A model generated the notes under the pieces. It had not been told where the DNA came from, searched no databases, and was given only the letters and a program-made list of their open reading frames with translations. 64,000 bases of DNA from Actinospica robiniae DSM 44927. Its GTDB lineage: Bacteria > Actinomycetota > Actinomycetes > Streptomycetales > Catenulisporaceae. Below, in pieces: positions 8,636 through 18,458 of the stretch (position 1 is its first letter; every line of letters starts with the position of its first letter). Location of the stretch: positions 4,213,372 through 4,277,371 of the forward strand of contig NZ_KI632511.1 of NCBI RefSeq assembly GCF_000504285.1. The letters are read 5' to 3'. Made by a program: the position numbers and the translations under genes.

Positions 8636-11218
8636 TCAGCTTTCCAGCACGGGGAGCAGTTCCGGAAGGTGTCCGTCGAATTCTCTGCCGACAGCAGAGC
8701 GTTCGGCGCCGACCTCGCCGTAGGTGGTGGTGCGCTGGCGGGCCGGGCGCCCCGCGGCGGCGGCGATCGCCTCGAGCCCGCGGATGGACTCGTAGCTGCC
8801 GTAGGAGGATCCGGCCATCCGCGAGATGGTCTCCTCCATCAGGGTGCCGCCGAGGTCGTTGGCGCCGGAGCGCAGCATCTCGGCCGAGCCTTCGGGGCCG
8901 AGCTTGACCCAGCTGGTCTGGATGTTCGGGATGACCGGGTGCAGCAGCAGCCGGGCCATCGCGGTCACCGCGCGGTTGTCGCGCATGGTGGGGCCGGGGC
9001 GGGAGATGCCGGCCAGGTAGACCGGGGCGTTGGTGTGGATGAACGGCAGGGTGACGAACTCGGTGAAGCCGGCGTGGCCCTGCTCGAGGTTGCGCCGCTG
9101 CAGGTCGGCGAGCAGGCGCAGGTGGCCGAGCCAGTGCCGCGGCTCGTCGACGTGGCCGTACATCATGGTCGAGGAGCTGCGGATGCCGAGGGAGTGCGCG
9201 GTGGTGACGACTTCGACCCAGGTGGCGGCGGGGAGCTTGCCCTTGGTCAGGATCCAGCGGACCTCGTCGTCGAGGATCTCGGCGGCGGTGCCGGGGATGG
9301 TGTCGAGCCCGGCCTCCTGAGCCGTGGCCAGCCATTCGCGGATGGACAGGCCGGTGCGGGTGGCGCCGTTGACCACTTCCATCGGCGAGAAGGCGTGCAC
9401 GTGCATCCCCGGCACCCGTTGCTTGACCGCGCGGGCGATGTCGAAGTACGCGGTGCCGGGCAGGTCGGGGTGGATGCCGCCCTGCATGCACACCTCGGTC
9501 GCGCCCACCTGCCAGGCCTGTTCGGCCCGGTCGGCGATCTGGTCGAGGGACAGGGTGTAGGCGTCGGCGTCGGTGCGGCGCTGGGCGAAGGCGCAGAAGC
9601 GGCAGCCGGTGTAGCAGACGTTGGTGAAGTTGATGTTGCGGGTGACGAGGTAGGTCACCTCCTCGCCGACGGTGTCGCGGCGGACCGCGTCGGCGATGGC
9701 GCACAGCTCGTCCAGGGCCTTGCCGTCGGCCGTGAACAGGGCCATGGCCTGCGCGTCGGTCAGGCGCGTGGGATCGGCGGCGGCCACGCTGAGGGCTTCG
9801 CGCACGTCGCCGTCGATGCGCTGCGGGGCCTGGGCGCCGACCTGGGCGCGCAGCTCCTCCCAGTCGCCGTATACGTCGTCGAAGTCGCCGCGGCGCTGCT
9901 CGGTGCGGCCGCGGGTGTCGATGCTCTCGTGCAGGTCGGTGCGGCCGGCCGGGATGAGCGCCTCAGCCTCCTGCCAGGGCCGGCCGACTGGGAACGCCTC
10001 CGGGTTCGCGAGCCCGGTCTCCGGGTCTGCCAGGGCCCTGACGTGCGGGAGCAGGCGCGGGTCGAGCCAGGGCTCGCCGCGGGTGAGGTACTCCGGATAG
10101 ATCGTCAGGCGTTCGCGCAGTTCGAAGCCGACGGCGCGGGTGCGCTCGGCGAGCTCCTCGATCTGCGGCCAGGGGCGTTCCGGGTTGACGTGGTCGGGGG
10201 TGAGCGGGGAGACGCCGCCCCAGTCGTCGATGCCGGCGCCGATGAGCAGCGCGTATTCGCTCTCCACCAGGTTCGGCGGGGCCTGGATCCGGGCGGACGG
10301 GCCGAGGATGAGGCGGGCGACGGCCACGGTGGCGGCGAGCTCCTCGAGCTCGGCGTCGGGCATGGCGCGCATCGCGGTGTCCGGCTTGGCGCGGAAGTTC
10401 TGGATGATCACTTCCTGCACGCCCTGGTAGCGCCGGGCCACCCGGCGGATGGCGAACAGGGCGTCGGCGCGTTCGGCGTGGTTCTCGCCGATGCCGATGA
10501 GCAGGCCGGTGGTGAACGGGACGCTGCTGCGGCCGGCGTCTTCGAGCACGCGCAGGCGGACGGCGGGCTCCTTGTCGGGGGATCCGTGGTGCGGGCCGCC
10601 GGGCTCGGACCACAGCCGGGTCGCGGTGGTCTCGAGCATCATGCCCATCGAGGGGGCGACGGGCTTGAGCCGCTGCAGATCGGTCCAGGACAGCACGCCC
10701 GGGTTCAGGTGCGGGAGCAGGCCGGTCTCCTCGAGCACGCGGATGGCCATGGCCCGGACGTACGCGAGCGTGTCGTCATATCCGTGCGCGTCGAGCCATT
10801 CACGCGCCTCGGGCCAGCGCTCCTCCGGCTTGTCGCCGAGAGTGAACAGGGCCTCCTTGCAGCCCATCGCCGCGCCTTCGCGGGCGATGGCGAGCACTTC
10901 GTCCGGCGAGAGGTAGAGGCCGTGGCCCTCGCGGCGCAGCTTGCCGGGGACGGTGACGAAGGTGCAGTAGTGGCATTTGTCCCGGCACAGCCGGGTGAGT
11001 GGGATGAAGACCTTCTTCGAGTACGTGATCACACCGGGCCGGCCGGCCGCCTCCAGGCCCGCGTCCCGGAGCCGGGCCGCGACGGCGCACAGCTCCTCGA
11101 GATCGGCCCCGCGGGCGCGCAAGAGCAGCTCGGCCTCGCCGAGGTCGAGCGCATCGCCCCGCCGCGCCCGCGCCAGTGCCCGGCGCATGCCGTTGTCCCG
11201 CATCGCGTTGTCTGCCAC
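8636..11218 (-). CDS. fbiC: Bifunctional FO synthase (CofG-CofH fusion)
   Basis: 860 residues with two radical-SAM domains. CofG in the N-terminal half carries CRDKCHYC (about residue 75); CofH in the C-terminal half carries CYTGCRFC. Together they make FO (8-hydroxy-5-deazaflavin) from tyrosine and the flavin precursor 5-amino-6-ribitylaminouracil, the chromophore of F420. Long blocks ([31 protein letters not shown]) match actinobacterial FbiC along its length. The GTG at 11218 was chosen over the GTG at 11254 because TACGCT, a -10 box, sits six bases before it, implying a leaderless mRNA. Followed at 5 bp by the DUF1028 gene. Confidence 0.96.
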   Translation of the reverse strand: MADNAMRDNGMRRALARARRGDALDLGEAELLLRARGADLEELCAVAARLRDAGLEAAGRPGVITYSKKVFIPLTRLCRDKCHYCTFVTVPGKLRREGHGLYLSPDEVLAIAREGAAMGCKEALFTLGDKPEERWPEAREWLDAHGYDDTLAYVRAMAIRVLEETGLLPHLNPGVLSWTDLQRLKPVAPSMGMMLETTATRLWSEPGGPHHGSPDKEPAVRLRVLEDAGRSSVPFTTGLLIGIGENHAERADALFAIRRVARRYQGVQEVIIQNFRAKPDTAMRAMPDAELEELAATVAVARLILGPSARIQAPPNLVESEYALLIGAGIDDWGGVSPLTPDHVNPERPWPQIEELAERTRAVGFELRERLTIYPEYLTRGEPWLDPRLLPHVRALADPETGLANPEAFPVGRPWQEAEALIPAGRTDLHESIDTRGRTEQRRGDFDDVYGDWEELRAQVGAQAPQRIDGDVREALSVAAADPTRLTDAQAMALFTADGKALDELCAIADAVRRDTVGEEVTYLVTRNINFTNVCYTGCRFCAFAQRRTDADAYTLSLDQIADRAEQAWQVGATEVCMQGGIHPDLPGTAYFDIARAVKQRVPGMHVHAFSPMEVVNGATRTGLSIREWLATAQEAGLDTIPGTAAEILDDEVRWILTKGKLPAATWVEVVTTAHSLGIRSSSTMMYGHVDEPRHWLGHLRLLADLQRRNLEQGHAGFTEFVTLPFIHTNAPVYLAGISRPGPTMRDNRAVTAMARLLLHPVIPNIQTSWVKLGPEGSAEMLRSGANDLGGTLMEETISRMAGSSYGSYESIRGLEAIAAAAGRPARQRTTTYGEVGAERSAVGREFDGHLPELLPVLES

Positions 11219-11230
11219 TGATCCAGCGTA
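11218..11230 (-). promoter_or_regulatory. -10 box for a leaderless fbiC start
   Basis: Read on the minus strand, TACGCT (11230-11225) then GGATCA then GTG at 11218. The six-base spacing fits transcription starting at the start codon. No good -35 was identified. Confidence 0.45.
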
Positions 11231-11305
11231 ACCGGTGGCGCCGACGGAGATCACCGACGGGTACCGCCACGCCCGTGCGACGAGCCGAACAGTGCTGACG
11301 CGTCG

Positions 11306-12820
11306 TCAGGTGGTCGGCCCGGGCTCGATCGCGCGGTCGGCCGGGCCGCCGGGCAGGGCGAGCCGGGCCAGGGTGCCGCCGCCGGGTGCGGGCAGCAGCC
11401 GGATCGTGCCGCCGGACTCCTCGGCCACCTGCGCCACGATCGCCAGGCCCAGGCCGGAGCCGGGCAGCTGGCGGGCGGAGTCCGAGCGGTAGAAGCGTTC
11501 GAATACCCGGGGAAGGTCCTCGGGCGAGATGCCGGGCCCCTGGTCGCGCACGGTGTACACGCCGCCGCGCAGCCGCACCGTGATCCGGCCGCCGGCCGGG
11601 GAGAACTTGACCGCGTTGTCGAGCAGGTTCACCACGGCCCGGTCCAGGCCGGTCGGGTCGCCCTGGACGAACCAGGGTTCGATCTCCACGTCGAACTCGA
11701 GCCCGGGGCCGCGCAGCCGGGCCCGGGCGACCGCGCGGCCGACCGACTCGTGCAGCGCGACCTGCATGGTCTTGCGCTTGCCGGCCTCTATGTTGCGGGA
11801 GAGCTCGAGCAAGTCGGTAACCAGCCCGGACAGTTCGTGCAGCTGCTGGTCCACGCTCTCGAGCATGGCCTGCTCGCGGCCGGGCGGCAGGGCCCGGCCG
11901 GTGCGGCGGGAGCGCAGCAGCAGGTCGACATTGGTGCGCAGCGAGGTGAGCGGGGTGCGCAATTCGTGGCCGGCGTCGGCGATCAGCCGCTGCTGGCGCT
12001 CGCGCGAGCCGGCCAGCGAGCGGGTCATCCGGTTGAACGCCTTGCCCAGGCGGCTGAGCTCGTCCGCGCCGTCCACCGGGAGCTGGACCGAGAGGTCGTC
12101 GGTGGCGGCGACGTGCTCGGCGGCCCTGGTCAGCCGGCGCACGGGGGCCAGCGCGCTGCGCGCGACGAGGAAGCCGGCGGCCGCGGCCAGCAGGATGCCT
12201 CCGAGTGAGGCGAGGATCAGCTCGATGGCTAGGCTGTGCAGCGAGCTGTCGATGTAGGCCAGCGACGCGATGTTGGAGACGGCGAAGCCGGTGACCTTGT
12301 CGGGCCGCTGGGTGAACACGCGCACGTGCTCGCCGCTCGTCGTGTACGTGTCGTAGAACCGGCCGTCCTCGGTGCCGTTGGCGACCGCGATCTGCGTGGG
12401 CGTGGCGGTGGAGCCGAGGTTGAACTCGCTGCTGGCGTTCTGGCTGTGCTGGGTGCAGGTCTGGCCGCTCGCGCTGGTGATCGCGATCCCCCCGGACTGC
12501 ACCGGCAGGGCGCCGCCCGGCTGCGACGAGTCCGTGCCGCCGCCCAGGCAGGTGGCCAGCGCCTGCGCCAGGCTCTCGGCGGAGAACGGCTGGCCGAAGC
12601 CGCCGAGCTGGTGGCCGCCCGGCCCGCCCTGGAACATGCGCCCGGCCTGCGCGGGGTTGAGCTGGGTGTCGATCTGCCGGTTGAGCTGGTCCTCGACCAG
12701 GAAGTAGCAGATCACCGAGGCCGCCACCACGGCGATGGCCACGCCGAGCGCCGCCAGCGCCGCGAACCGCCCCTGCAGCGTCAGCCGGCGCAGCAGGGAC
12801 GCGGGCCGCGGTCGCTTCAC
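11306..12820 (-). CDS. Sensor histidine kinase
   Basis: 504 residues: membrane helix 1 (about 18-42), an extracytoplasmic sensor region (43-195) rich in Gly/Gln/Ser, helix 2 (about 198-220), HAMP (221-272), HisKA with the phospho-acceptor His285 ([11 protein letters not shown]), and HATPase_c with [18 protein letters not shown] and GSGLGLAIV. It would phosphorylate the response regulator encoded immediately upstream. The GTG start overlaps the regulator stop by 4 bases (GTGA), so the two are coupled. MprB/BaeS-like by domain order; the signal is unknown. The ABC exporter genes lie upstream on the same strand. Confidence 0.9.
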   Translation of the reverse strand: MKRPRPASLLRRLTLQGRFAALAALGVAIAVVAASVICYFLVEDQLNRQIDTQLNPAQAGRMFQGGPGGHQLGGFGQPFSAESLAQALATCLGGGTDSSQPGGALPVQSGGIAITSASGQTCTQHSQNASSEFNLGSTATPTQIAVANGTEDGRFYDTYTTSGEHVRVFTQRPDKVTGFAVSNIASLAYIDSSLHSLAIELILASLGGILLAAAAGFLVARSALAPVRRLTRAAEHVAATDDLSVQLPVDGADELSRLGKAFNRMTRSLAGSRERQQRLIADAGHELRTPLTSLRTNVDLLLRSRRTGRALPPGREQAMLESVDQQLHELSGLVTDLLELSRNIEAGKRKTMQVALHESVGRAVARARLRGPGLEFDVEIEPWFVQGDPTGLDRAVVNLLDNAVKFSPAGGRITVRLRGGVYTVRDQGPGISPEDLPRVFERFYRSDSARQLPGSGLGLAIVAQVAEESGGTIRLLPAPGGGTLARLALPGGPADRAIEPGPTT

Positions 12821-13623
12821 GGCGTCTCGGCCTTCGACTCCGCTTCGTCCTGGGGCTCCTCGCCCTTCTCGCCGCGGCCGGGCGCGGCCTGGTCGGCGCG
12901 CAGGACGTAGCCGACGCCGCGGACGGTGTGCAGCAGGCGCCGCTCGCCGCCGGCCTCGGTCTTGCGGCGCAGGTACATCACGTACACGTCCAGCGAGTTC
13001 GAGGTGGGGCCGAAGTCGAAGCCCCAGATCGAGGTGAGCAGCTGCTCCCGGGCGAGCACCTGGCGCGGGTGGCGCAGGAACATCTCGAGCAGCGAGAACT
13101 CGGTACGGGTCAGCTCGATCTGCCGGTCGCCGCGCAAGACGTCCCGGGTGAGCAGGTCCATCCGCAGGTCCTGGTACTCGAGCAGCTCCTCGTACTGCTC
13201 CTCGGCGGCCTGCACCGCCTCGGTGAGCAGGGCGCCGCGGCGCAGCATGGCTCGGATCCGGGCGAGCAGCTCGTCGAGGTCGAACGGCTTGGTCAGGTAG
13301 TCGTCCGCGCCCACGTCGAGGCCGGTGACGCGGTCGCCGACGGTGTCGCGGGCGGTGAGCAAGAGCACCGGGATGGTCTGGTTGAACGACCGCACGCGGC
13401 GCAGCACGGTCAGGCCGTCCATCCGCGGCATCATCACGTCCAGCACGAGGGCGTCCGGCATGGCCTTGGCCATCTGCTCGAGCGCGCCGAGGCCGTCCGC
13501 GGCCGTGGTGACCCGGTAGCCTTCGAACTCGAGTCCCGCGCGCAGCGCCTCGCGCACGGCGGGCTCGTCGTCGACGACGAGGATGTCCTGCCCGGTCTGC
13601 TCGGCTGAGGTCATACCGTTCAT
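12817..13623 (-). CDS. OmpR-family response regulator
   Basis: 268 residues: receiver domain with acidic pocket D18-D19 and phospho-acceptor Asp62 ([11 protein letters not shown]), the TARDT and K109-type TKPF signatures, then an OmpR/PhoB winged helix ([32 protein letters not shown]). A Glu-rich linker (about 135-160) and an acidic tail after the helix are additions. Two ATGs are possible (13623 and 13614), each with a purine-rich site. Two ATGAGAG copies in 11-bp register lie 58-75 bp upstream, and a similar site lies upstream of the adjacent ABC permease, which suggests self-control and control of the exporter. Confidence 0.92.
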   Translation of the reverse strand: MNGMTSAEQTGQDILVVDDEPAVREALRAGLEFEGYRVTTAADGLGALEQMAKAMPDALVLDVMMPRMDGLTVLRRVRSFNQTIPVLLLTARDTVGDRVTGLDVGADDYLTKPFDLDELLARIRAMLRRGALLTEAVQAAEEQYEELLEYQDLRMDLLTRDVLRGDRQIELTRTEFSLLEMFLRHPRQVLAREQLLTSIWGFDFGPTSNSLDVYVMYLRRKTEAGGERRLLHTVRGVGYVLRADQAAPGRGEKGEEPQDEAESKAETP

Positions 13624-13675
13624 ACCTTCACTTTCCTGCGTGTGCGTCCGATACCCCGTACCGCAGCCTGGCAAG

Positions 13676-13698
13676 CTCTCATGAGAGGGCGATGAGAG
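13676..13698. promoter_or_regulatory. Candidate operator: ATGAGAG direct repeat, 11-bp step
   Basis: ATGAGAG at 13681-13687 and 13692-13698; the first copy is also half of the perfect palindrome CTCTCATGAGAG (13676-13687). OmpR-type dimers bind such 10-11 bp direct repeats. It lies between the ABC ATPase stop and the response regulator start. Confidence 0.5.
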
Positions 13699-13751
13699 CC
13701 GGGTGAAGAGCCGCCTCGAGCGCAGGCGGCCCACCACCCGGCTCCCGGCGG

Positions 13752-14453
13752 CTAGGCTCCGGCCACCGCGGCGCGCTCGCGCTTGATGGTGAGCTTGCCG
13801 TGCTTGATCTGCGCCAGCCGGGGCACGCGCTTGGACAGGGCCGAGTCGTGCGTGACCATGATCACGGTCAGGCCGCGGTCCGCCCACAGGTTCTCCAGCA
13901 GGCCGAAGATGTCGTCCCGGGTCTCCTCGTCGAGGTTTCCGGTCGGCTCGTCGGCCAGGATCACCTTCGGCTCCTTCACCAGCGCCCGCGCGATCGCGAC
14001 ACGCTGCTGCTGCCCGCCGGAGAGCTCCGTCTGCAGGTGGCCCAGACGCTCGCCGAGGCCGACGTCCGTCAGCGCCTTCGCGGCCCGCTCGCGCCGCTCG
14101 GCCTTGGAGACACCCATCGGCACGAGCGCGGTTTCGACGTTCTCCTGCGCGGTGAGGGTCGGGATCAGGTTGAAGCCCTGGAAGATGTAGCCGAAGTTCT
14201 GCGCACGCAGCTTCGTCAGCGACATCTCCCCCATCTTCGCCATCTCCTGGCCGTCGAACTTCAGCGAACCGCCCGTCGGCCGGTCCAGACCGCCCAGCAA
14301 CTGCAGCAGCGTCGACTTCCCATGCCCGGTCGGACCCTGGATCGCGAGCATGTCGTTGTCCGGGATCACCACGTCCACACCCTGAAGCGCGTGCACCTTC
14401 TCGTTCTTGCCCTTGCCCTGATAAACCTTGGTCAGACCACTGATCTCATACAT
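13752..14453 (-). CDS. MacB-like ABC exporter ATP-binding protein
   Basis: 233 residues: Walker [10 protein letters not shown] (about 40-48), Q-loop [16 protein letters not shown], signature [16 protein letters not shown], Walker [15 protein letters not shown]-loop [15 protein letters not shown] and DEPTGNLD are typical of the LolD/MacB class that partners FtsX-like permeases. It starts 38 bp after the permease stop on the same strand, so the pair is one unit. The two-component genes follow 128 bp downstream. Substrate is not evident; this class exports peptides, antibiotics or lipoproteins. Confidence 0.93.
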   Translation of the reverse strand: MYEISGLTKVYQGKGKNEKVHALQGVDVVIPDNDMLAIQGPTGHGKSTLLQLLGGLDRPTGGSLKFDGQEMAKMGEMSLTKLRAQNFGYIFQGFNLIPTLTAQENVETALVPMGVSKAERRERAAKALTDVGLGERLGHLQTELSGGQQQRVAIARALVKEPKVILADEPTGNLDEETRDDIFGLLENLWADRGLTVIMVTHDSALSKRVPRLAQIKHGKLTIKRERAAVAGA

Positions 14454-14491
14454 GTTGTTCCTTCGGAAGCGAAAGCCCGGAGACGCAGGTC

Positions 14492-15964
14492 CTAGGCGAC
14501 CTTGCTCAGGGCGTCGGCCGGGCGGAGGGAGGAGGCGCGCCAGCCGCCGATGCCGCCGGCAAGCAGGCCGCCGAGCACGGCGAGGGCCACGGCGAGGCCG
14601 AGGATGCCCAGGCTGACCGGGGCGCCCAGGTGCACCACGATGTCGTTGGCGGTGTTCGCGGCGCCGCCGCCGGGGGCGTTGCCGCCGCCCGGGAAGCTAC
14701 CGCCGTTGGTGTTGCTGGCGTTGCTGGTGGTGCCGGAGGCGGTGAGCGTCGGGGCGAACTTCTTGATGGCCGCCGCGCCGGCGAAGCCGATGCCGACGCC
14801 GAGCGCGCCGCCGACGATGCCGGTGACGATGGACTCGCCGATCACCTGGCGCACCACCCGGCGCGAGGTCCAGCCGATCGCCTTGAGCGTGCCGAACTCC
14901 CGGGTGCGCCGGCTCACGGCGGAGACCGTGAAGAGCACCGCGACCAGGAACGCGGCCGCCAGCACGGCGATCGAGAGCCACTTGCCGAGGTTGACGATCA
15001 GCGAGCCGGCCGAGGAGAGCGAGCCGCTGACGGAGCTGGCGAGCTGGGCCGAGGTCGAGACGGTCGAGCCGGAGGCGGTCTTCTTGATCGAACTGGCGAC
15101 GGAGTCGATCTGGGTGCTGCTCGCGGCCTTCACGTAGACCGTGGTGACCTTGTTCGCGTTGTCCGAGATCGTCTGGGCCTCGTACAGCGGGATGAAGTAG
15201 TCCTCGGACGACGTCGTGGAGACGATGCCGACGACGGTGAACTTGGTGCCGCCGAGCGTCTGGGTGCTACCGACCTTGATGGACTTCTGGGTCGCGTAGC
15301 TCTTGTTGACGACGGCGACCTTGGCCTTGGCGTCGCTCGCGGCCAGGGCGCGGCCGGAGCTGAGGGAGAGCGAGGAGAGCGGGCCGATCGAGGAGTCGGT
15401 GACGTCGACGCCCTCGATGGTGGTCTGGCTGAAGCTGCCGCTGAAGGACGGCGGTCCGGCCTGGAAGCTGCCGCCCCCGCCACCGCCGCCGTTGTAGCGC
15501 CCGGCGCCGGAGGTGCTCTGGCTGTCCGGCACCTGCGTCACCGACTGCTTGAGCGCGCCGGAGACGTTGAAGTCGGAGAGCGAGAGGCTGCCGACCGCGC
15601 CGGAGACGCCGGACAGCTTCTGGATCTTGGTCAGCGTGGCGCCGGCGATCGTGCCGGTGCCGGGCGTGACCCGCGCGGTGTCCTGGCTGACCGAGGTGGT
15701 CTTCGTGCCGGAGCCGGTCTGGCTCTGGCCCTGGGCGCCGAAGGTCTGGTCGCCGCCGGAGCCGCGGGTGGCCGTCTGGGTGACGGTGATGTCGGTGCCG
15801 ACACCGTAGAGGGACTTGAGCACCTGCGTCTGGGCCGCCTTCACGCCGGCCGAGTAGGCGCTGACGGTGATGGTCAGTCCGATGCCGAGCGCCAGTCCGA
15901 GCGCGATGACGAGGGCTTGGCGACTGCGCCTGCGCAGCTCCCGGCCCAGGTAGGTGAAGAACAT
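14492..15964 (-). CDS. MacB/FtsX-type ABC permease
   Basis: 490 residues. An N-terminal membrane helix (about 18-40, ALVIALGLALGIGLTITVSAY) precedes a large extracytoplasmic domain (about 41-330) unusually rich in Ser, Thr, Gly and Gln. Three C-terminal helices follow (about 345-375, 395-425, 455-480) with FtsX signatures (RRTREFGTLKAIGWTSRRVVRQVIGES). AGGGG lies 7 bases before the ATG at 15964; longer readings upstream do not look coded. It forms the exporter with the next gene. An ATGAGAG site lies about 104 bp upstream. Confidence 0.9.
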   Translation of the reverse strand: MFFTYLGRELRRRSRQALVIALGLALGIGLTITVSAYSAGVKAAQTQVLKSLYGVGTDITVTQTATRGSGGDQTFGAQGQSQTGSGTKTTSVSQDTARVTPGTGTIAGATLTKIQKLSGVSGAVGSLSLSDFNVSGALKQSVTQVPDSQSTSGAGRYNGGGGGGGSFQAGPPSFSGSFSQTTIEGVDVTDSSIGPLSSLSLSSGRALAASDAKAKVAVVNKSYATQKSIKVGSTQTLGGTKFTVVGIVSTTSSEDYFIPLYEAQTISDNANKVTTVYVKAASSTQIDSVASSIKKTASGSTVSTSAQLASSVSGSLSSAGSLIVNLGKWLSIAVLAAAFLVAVLFTVSAVSRRTREFGTLKAIGWTSRRVVRQVIGESIVTGIVGGALGVGIGFAGAAAIKKFAPTLTASGTTSNASNTNGGSFPGGGNAPGGGAANTANDIVVHLGAPVSLGILGLAVALAVLGGLLAGGIGGWRASSLRPADALSKVA

Positions 15965-16056
15965 CGATGGCCCCTGGGGTCTGGTCGAGATCGTCGGAGC
16001 GCGGGCGTGCCGCCTGCGCGTTCGAGAGCAATCTGGGGCCTGGAACTGGTGGGCCG

Positions 16057-16074
16057 GTGAGCCGTGGATGAGAG
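16057..16074. promoter_or_regulatory. Candidate response-regulator site upstream of the ABC permease
   Basis: ATGAGAG at 16068-16074 with a weaker copy GTGAGCC at 16057-16063, again an 11-bp step. It matches the double ATGAGAG site upstream of the response regulator gene (13681-13698). Shared control is an inference. Confidence 0.4.
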
Positions 16075-16175
16075 CGCGCTTAGTCACGCGACTGTGACGC
16101 GGTTCTTGGGTTTCTCTCAGACCCTGGAGATGGATCAGGGCCCGGCGACGCCGGATCCCTTGCGGGGCAGCGGGA

Positions 16176-16745
16176 TCAGCGGGCCGGTGCGATCCGGGCG
16201 TGCAGGTGGGAGTCGTGGCGCACGCCGTCGGGGTCGAGGAACGAGGAGCGCATGACGCCTTCGAACGCGTACCCGCTCTTCTCCGCGACCCGGCAGGAGG
16301 CCTGGTTGGCCAGCGCGTGGTCGAGGGAGAGCCGGATCAGTCCGAGGCCGCCGAAGTCGACCGGGGCCTGCGCCCAGGCGCTGACCGTCTCGAGCGCGGC
16401 GGCGGCCACGCCTCGGCCGCGGGCGGCGGGCACGGTCCAGTACGAGGACAGACCCTGCTGCGGCAGCCGGTCGATGTCGCGGATGCCGACGGTGCCGAGC
16501 AGCTCGCCGCCGGTCACGTCCAGCACGACGAAGTACGCGGCGGTGCCGGCGGTCCAGCCGTGGGCGCGCAGGCGCAGCCACATCGCCGCGCGCTCGGCCT
16601 CGGGCGCCAGAGCCATCTTCAGGCCGGCGTTCCAGCGCAGGATGTCGGCGTCGCGCAGGGCTTCGCCGATCGCCTCCTGGTCGGCCTGCTCCGGCGGACG
16701 CAGGTAGTAGTGGCCGGCGGTCAGGTGCAGCGGTTCGAGTTTCAT
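16176..16745 (-). CDS. GNAT-family N-acetyltransferase (RimJ/RimL-like)
   Basis: 189 residues with the GNAT order: LRPPEQADQEAIGEALRD at the N-terminus, LLGTVGIRDID (beta 4), ARGRGVAAAALETV (acetyl-CoA loop), and LDHALANQASCRVAEKSGYAFEGVMR, the NxxSxxvaeKxGF pattern of RimJ/RimL-type enzymes. It would transfer an acetyl group to a protein N-terminus, amino acid or drug; the substrate cannot be read. The ATG at 16745 has AAGGGG 5 bases upstream. A single gene separated by 73 bp from the HNH nuclease gene. Confidence 0.88.
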   Translation of the reverse strand: MKLEPLHLTAGHYYLRPPEQADQEAIGEALRDADILRWNAGLKMALAPEAERAAMWLRLRAHGWTAGTAAYFVVLDVTGGELLGTVGIRDIDRLPQQGLSSYWTVPAARGRGVAAAALETVSAWAQAPVDFGGLGLIRLSLDHALANQASCRVAEKSGYAFEGVMRSSFLDPDGVRHDSHLHARIAPAR

Positions 16746-16818
16746 CCGGCCCCTTCCCCAAGATCGCGTCGTGCGCCGATCACCTTTGTACCAGATGCGT
16801 CCCACTGGCCGCGCCCGC

Positions 16819-17586
16819 TCACCAGTCGGCCGCGGAGGTGGTGAACACCTCGGCGGCAAGGGCGAGTGTCTCGGGCCGGCGCAGATGGGCGAGCGTGGCC
16901 GGATCGCGCGCGAACAGCTGCGCCACGGCGGCGCTGTTGGCCTGCTGCAGCAATGCCAGGGCGACCTCGGCCACGGGCTGTTCACGCAGGTCGCAGAGGC
17001 ATTCGTGGACTGCGTCGACGTCGTCGTCCTCGGCCGCCTCACGCCAGTCGCGCAGCAGCCGGCGGTTCGCCCGCAGCGCGTGGTCGCGGCCCTTGACCAG
17101 TTCGCCGCGGTTGAGGTCGAACAGGTCGATGGTGGCCTTGCCGCGCGGCGTCAGGTCGACGTAGACGCCCGCGGCGAGAGCGAGATGCAGGTGCTCGGCC
17201 GGGTCGTCGAGGGTGGGATCGAGCAACAACGGGGTGCCGTCGGCGGCGAGCGGGAACTTGTCCTGTTTCTGCCGGCTGTTGCAGTACGAGCAGGCGAGCA
17301 GATGGTTGTGCCAGTCGAAGGTGCGGATCGGGCGGATCTTGACCGGTTCGAAGTGCTCGATGTCGGTGCCGAGGCTGTCGCCGCAGTACATGCACCGCTT
17401 GATTCCCGGCGACATGTCGGCGAGGGTCGCGCGCAGCGTCGGCAGGATGGAGGTGCGCACGATCCGGTTCTGCCACAAGCGATGCGCCTCACGCAGCCGG
17501 TCCCGGGCGGCGGCTATCTTCGAGGTCTGCTCCTGCAGGCCGCGCCGGGTGTGTTCGGGCAATTCGAGCCGGGTGATCGGAATCAC
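16819..17586 (-). CDS. HNH nuclease, TIGR02646/PtuB-like
   Basis: 255 residues. A zinc-bound HNH core lies at 65-112: C65-x2-C68, DIEHFEP (His78), DWHN (Asn94), C99-x2-C102-N followed by RQKQDKFP, which is the TIGR02646 family pattern shared with PtuB of Septu defence. It is followed by DGTPLLLDPTLDDPAEHL, also typical. The GTG start overlaps the ATPase stop by 4 bases (GTGA), so it is translated with the ATPase. In Septu, PtuB cuts nucleic acid under control of the ATPase PtuA. Function here is inferred from the motif plus the partner. Confidence 0.8.
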   Translation of the reverse strand: MIPITRLELPEHTRRGLQEQTSKIAAARDRLREAHRLWQNRIVRTSILPTLRATLADMSPGIKRCMYCGDSLGTDIEHFEPVKIRPIRTFDWHNHLLACSYCNSRQKQDKFPLAADGTPLLLDPTLDDPAEHLHLALAAGVYVDLTPRGKATIDLFDLNRGELVKGRDHALRANRRLLRDWREAAEDDDVDAVHECLCDLREQPVAEVALALLQQANSAAVAQLFARDPATLAHLRRPETLALAAEVFTTSAADW

Positions 17587-18458
17587 CGCTCTTCCCGCCG
17601 TCGTTCCCGGCGGCGCACCGCGATCTCGTCGGCCCGCGCCGAGGTGGAGCTGGTGAGCAGGCGGCTGAGTTCGCGGTGCCGTACCTCCTCGGCCGCGCTC
17701 GCCCGGCCGCGCACGATCTCCCGTTCCAGCTCGACGAGCTCGGCTCGGATCCGTTGCGCCCGCTCGGAATACGCCGAGTCGAGGTTGAACAGTTCGGAGA
17801 GTGCGGCGTCGTCGGCCGAGCCGTAGACCACGCGCTGGTAGAGCTCCGGCCCGACCACCTCCGCGGCGTAGTGCTCGCGCGGGCCGAGAAGCCGGATCAG
17901 GCCGCCGGGGTCAGCGGCCTGGCAGACGTAAGGGCTATTAGTCGTGGCGATGAACTGCGTGCGCGGGAATCGGCTGGTGAGCCACGGGCCGATCCGCCGC
18001 TGCCAGACCGGGTGCAGGTGCGCCTCCACGTCGTCGATCAGCACGACGGCGGCCGCGTCCCGGTCGGCGCCGCGATGGCGCAGTGCCTGCGAGATTTCGA
18101 GGGCGAACGTGGCGATGTGGATGTCCTCGACCGGGTCGAGCCCGGCAATGAGCTCGATATCGACCTCGTCGGAGTCCGTTGTGGCCGCGACGCTCGCTGC
18201 GGCCGGCCGCCGCTCGACGTAGTAGAGGCAGATCGGCGCGGCCTCGCCGGACCAGGCCACCGCGTAGGGGTCCTCGCCGGCCACGCCGTCCGCCGCGAGC
18301 GAGATCTCCGCCAGCAGCCTGCTCTTGCCCGTCTGGCTCCGTCCGACCACGACGGTCCAGCCCGCGAAGTCGCCGTCGGGCCGGGTGAACTCCAGCCGAG
18401 AATGCCGTGTCCGACGCGGATCGCGCGCGTCGGGCACGTCGACGCGGATCAGATACAC
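17583..18458 (-). CDS. Compact AAA/ABC-type ATPase, partner of the HNH nuclease
   Basis: 291 residues: N-terminal strand YLIRVDV, Walker A GRSQTGKS (39-46), Walker B VVLIDDVEAHLHP (138-150, acidic pair D142-D143), then FIATTNSPYVCQAAD, where the usual switch histidine of TTHSP is Asn174. Only about 90 residues separate Walker A and B and no LSGGQ-like signature is visible. The C-terminus (235-291) is an Arg/Glu-rich helix. The GTG at 18458 puts the first strand at the N-terminus and overlaps the kinase gene; GTGs at 18470 and 18437 are alternatives. Resembles PtuA-type and overcoming-lysogenization-type ATPases but is shorter. Confidence 0.72.
   Translation of the reverse strand: MYLIRVDVPDARDPRRTRHSRLEFTRPDGDFAGWTVVVGRSQTGKSRLLAEISLAADGVAGEDPYAVAWSGEAAPICLYYVERRPAAASVAATTDSDEVDIELIAGLDPVEDIHIATFALEISQALRHRGADRDAAAVVLIDDVEAHLHPVWQRRIGPWLTSRFPRTQFIATTNSPYVCQAADPGGLIRLLGPREHYAAEVVGPELYQRVVYGSADDAALSELFNLDSAYSERAQRIRAELVELEREIVRGRASAAEEVRHRELSRLLTSSTSARADEIAVRRRERRREER

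Noticed and set aside
8669-11221. A plus-strand open frame of 850 codons across fbiC
   Set aside because: Antisense shadow of fbiC with no ribosome site and no recognisable domain.
16176-16745. GNAT gene as a fourth member of the kinase-ATPase-HNH operon
   Set aside because: A 73-bp gap and its own good ribosome site separate it, whereas the other three overlap; membership cannot be supported.
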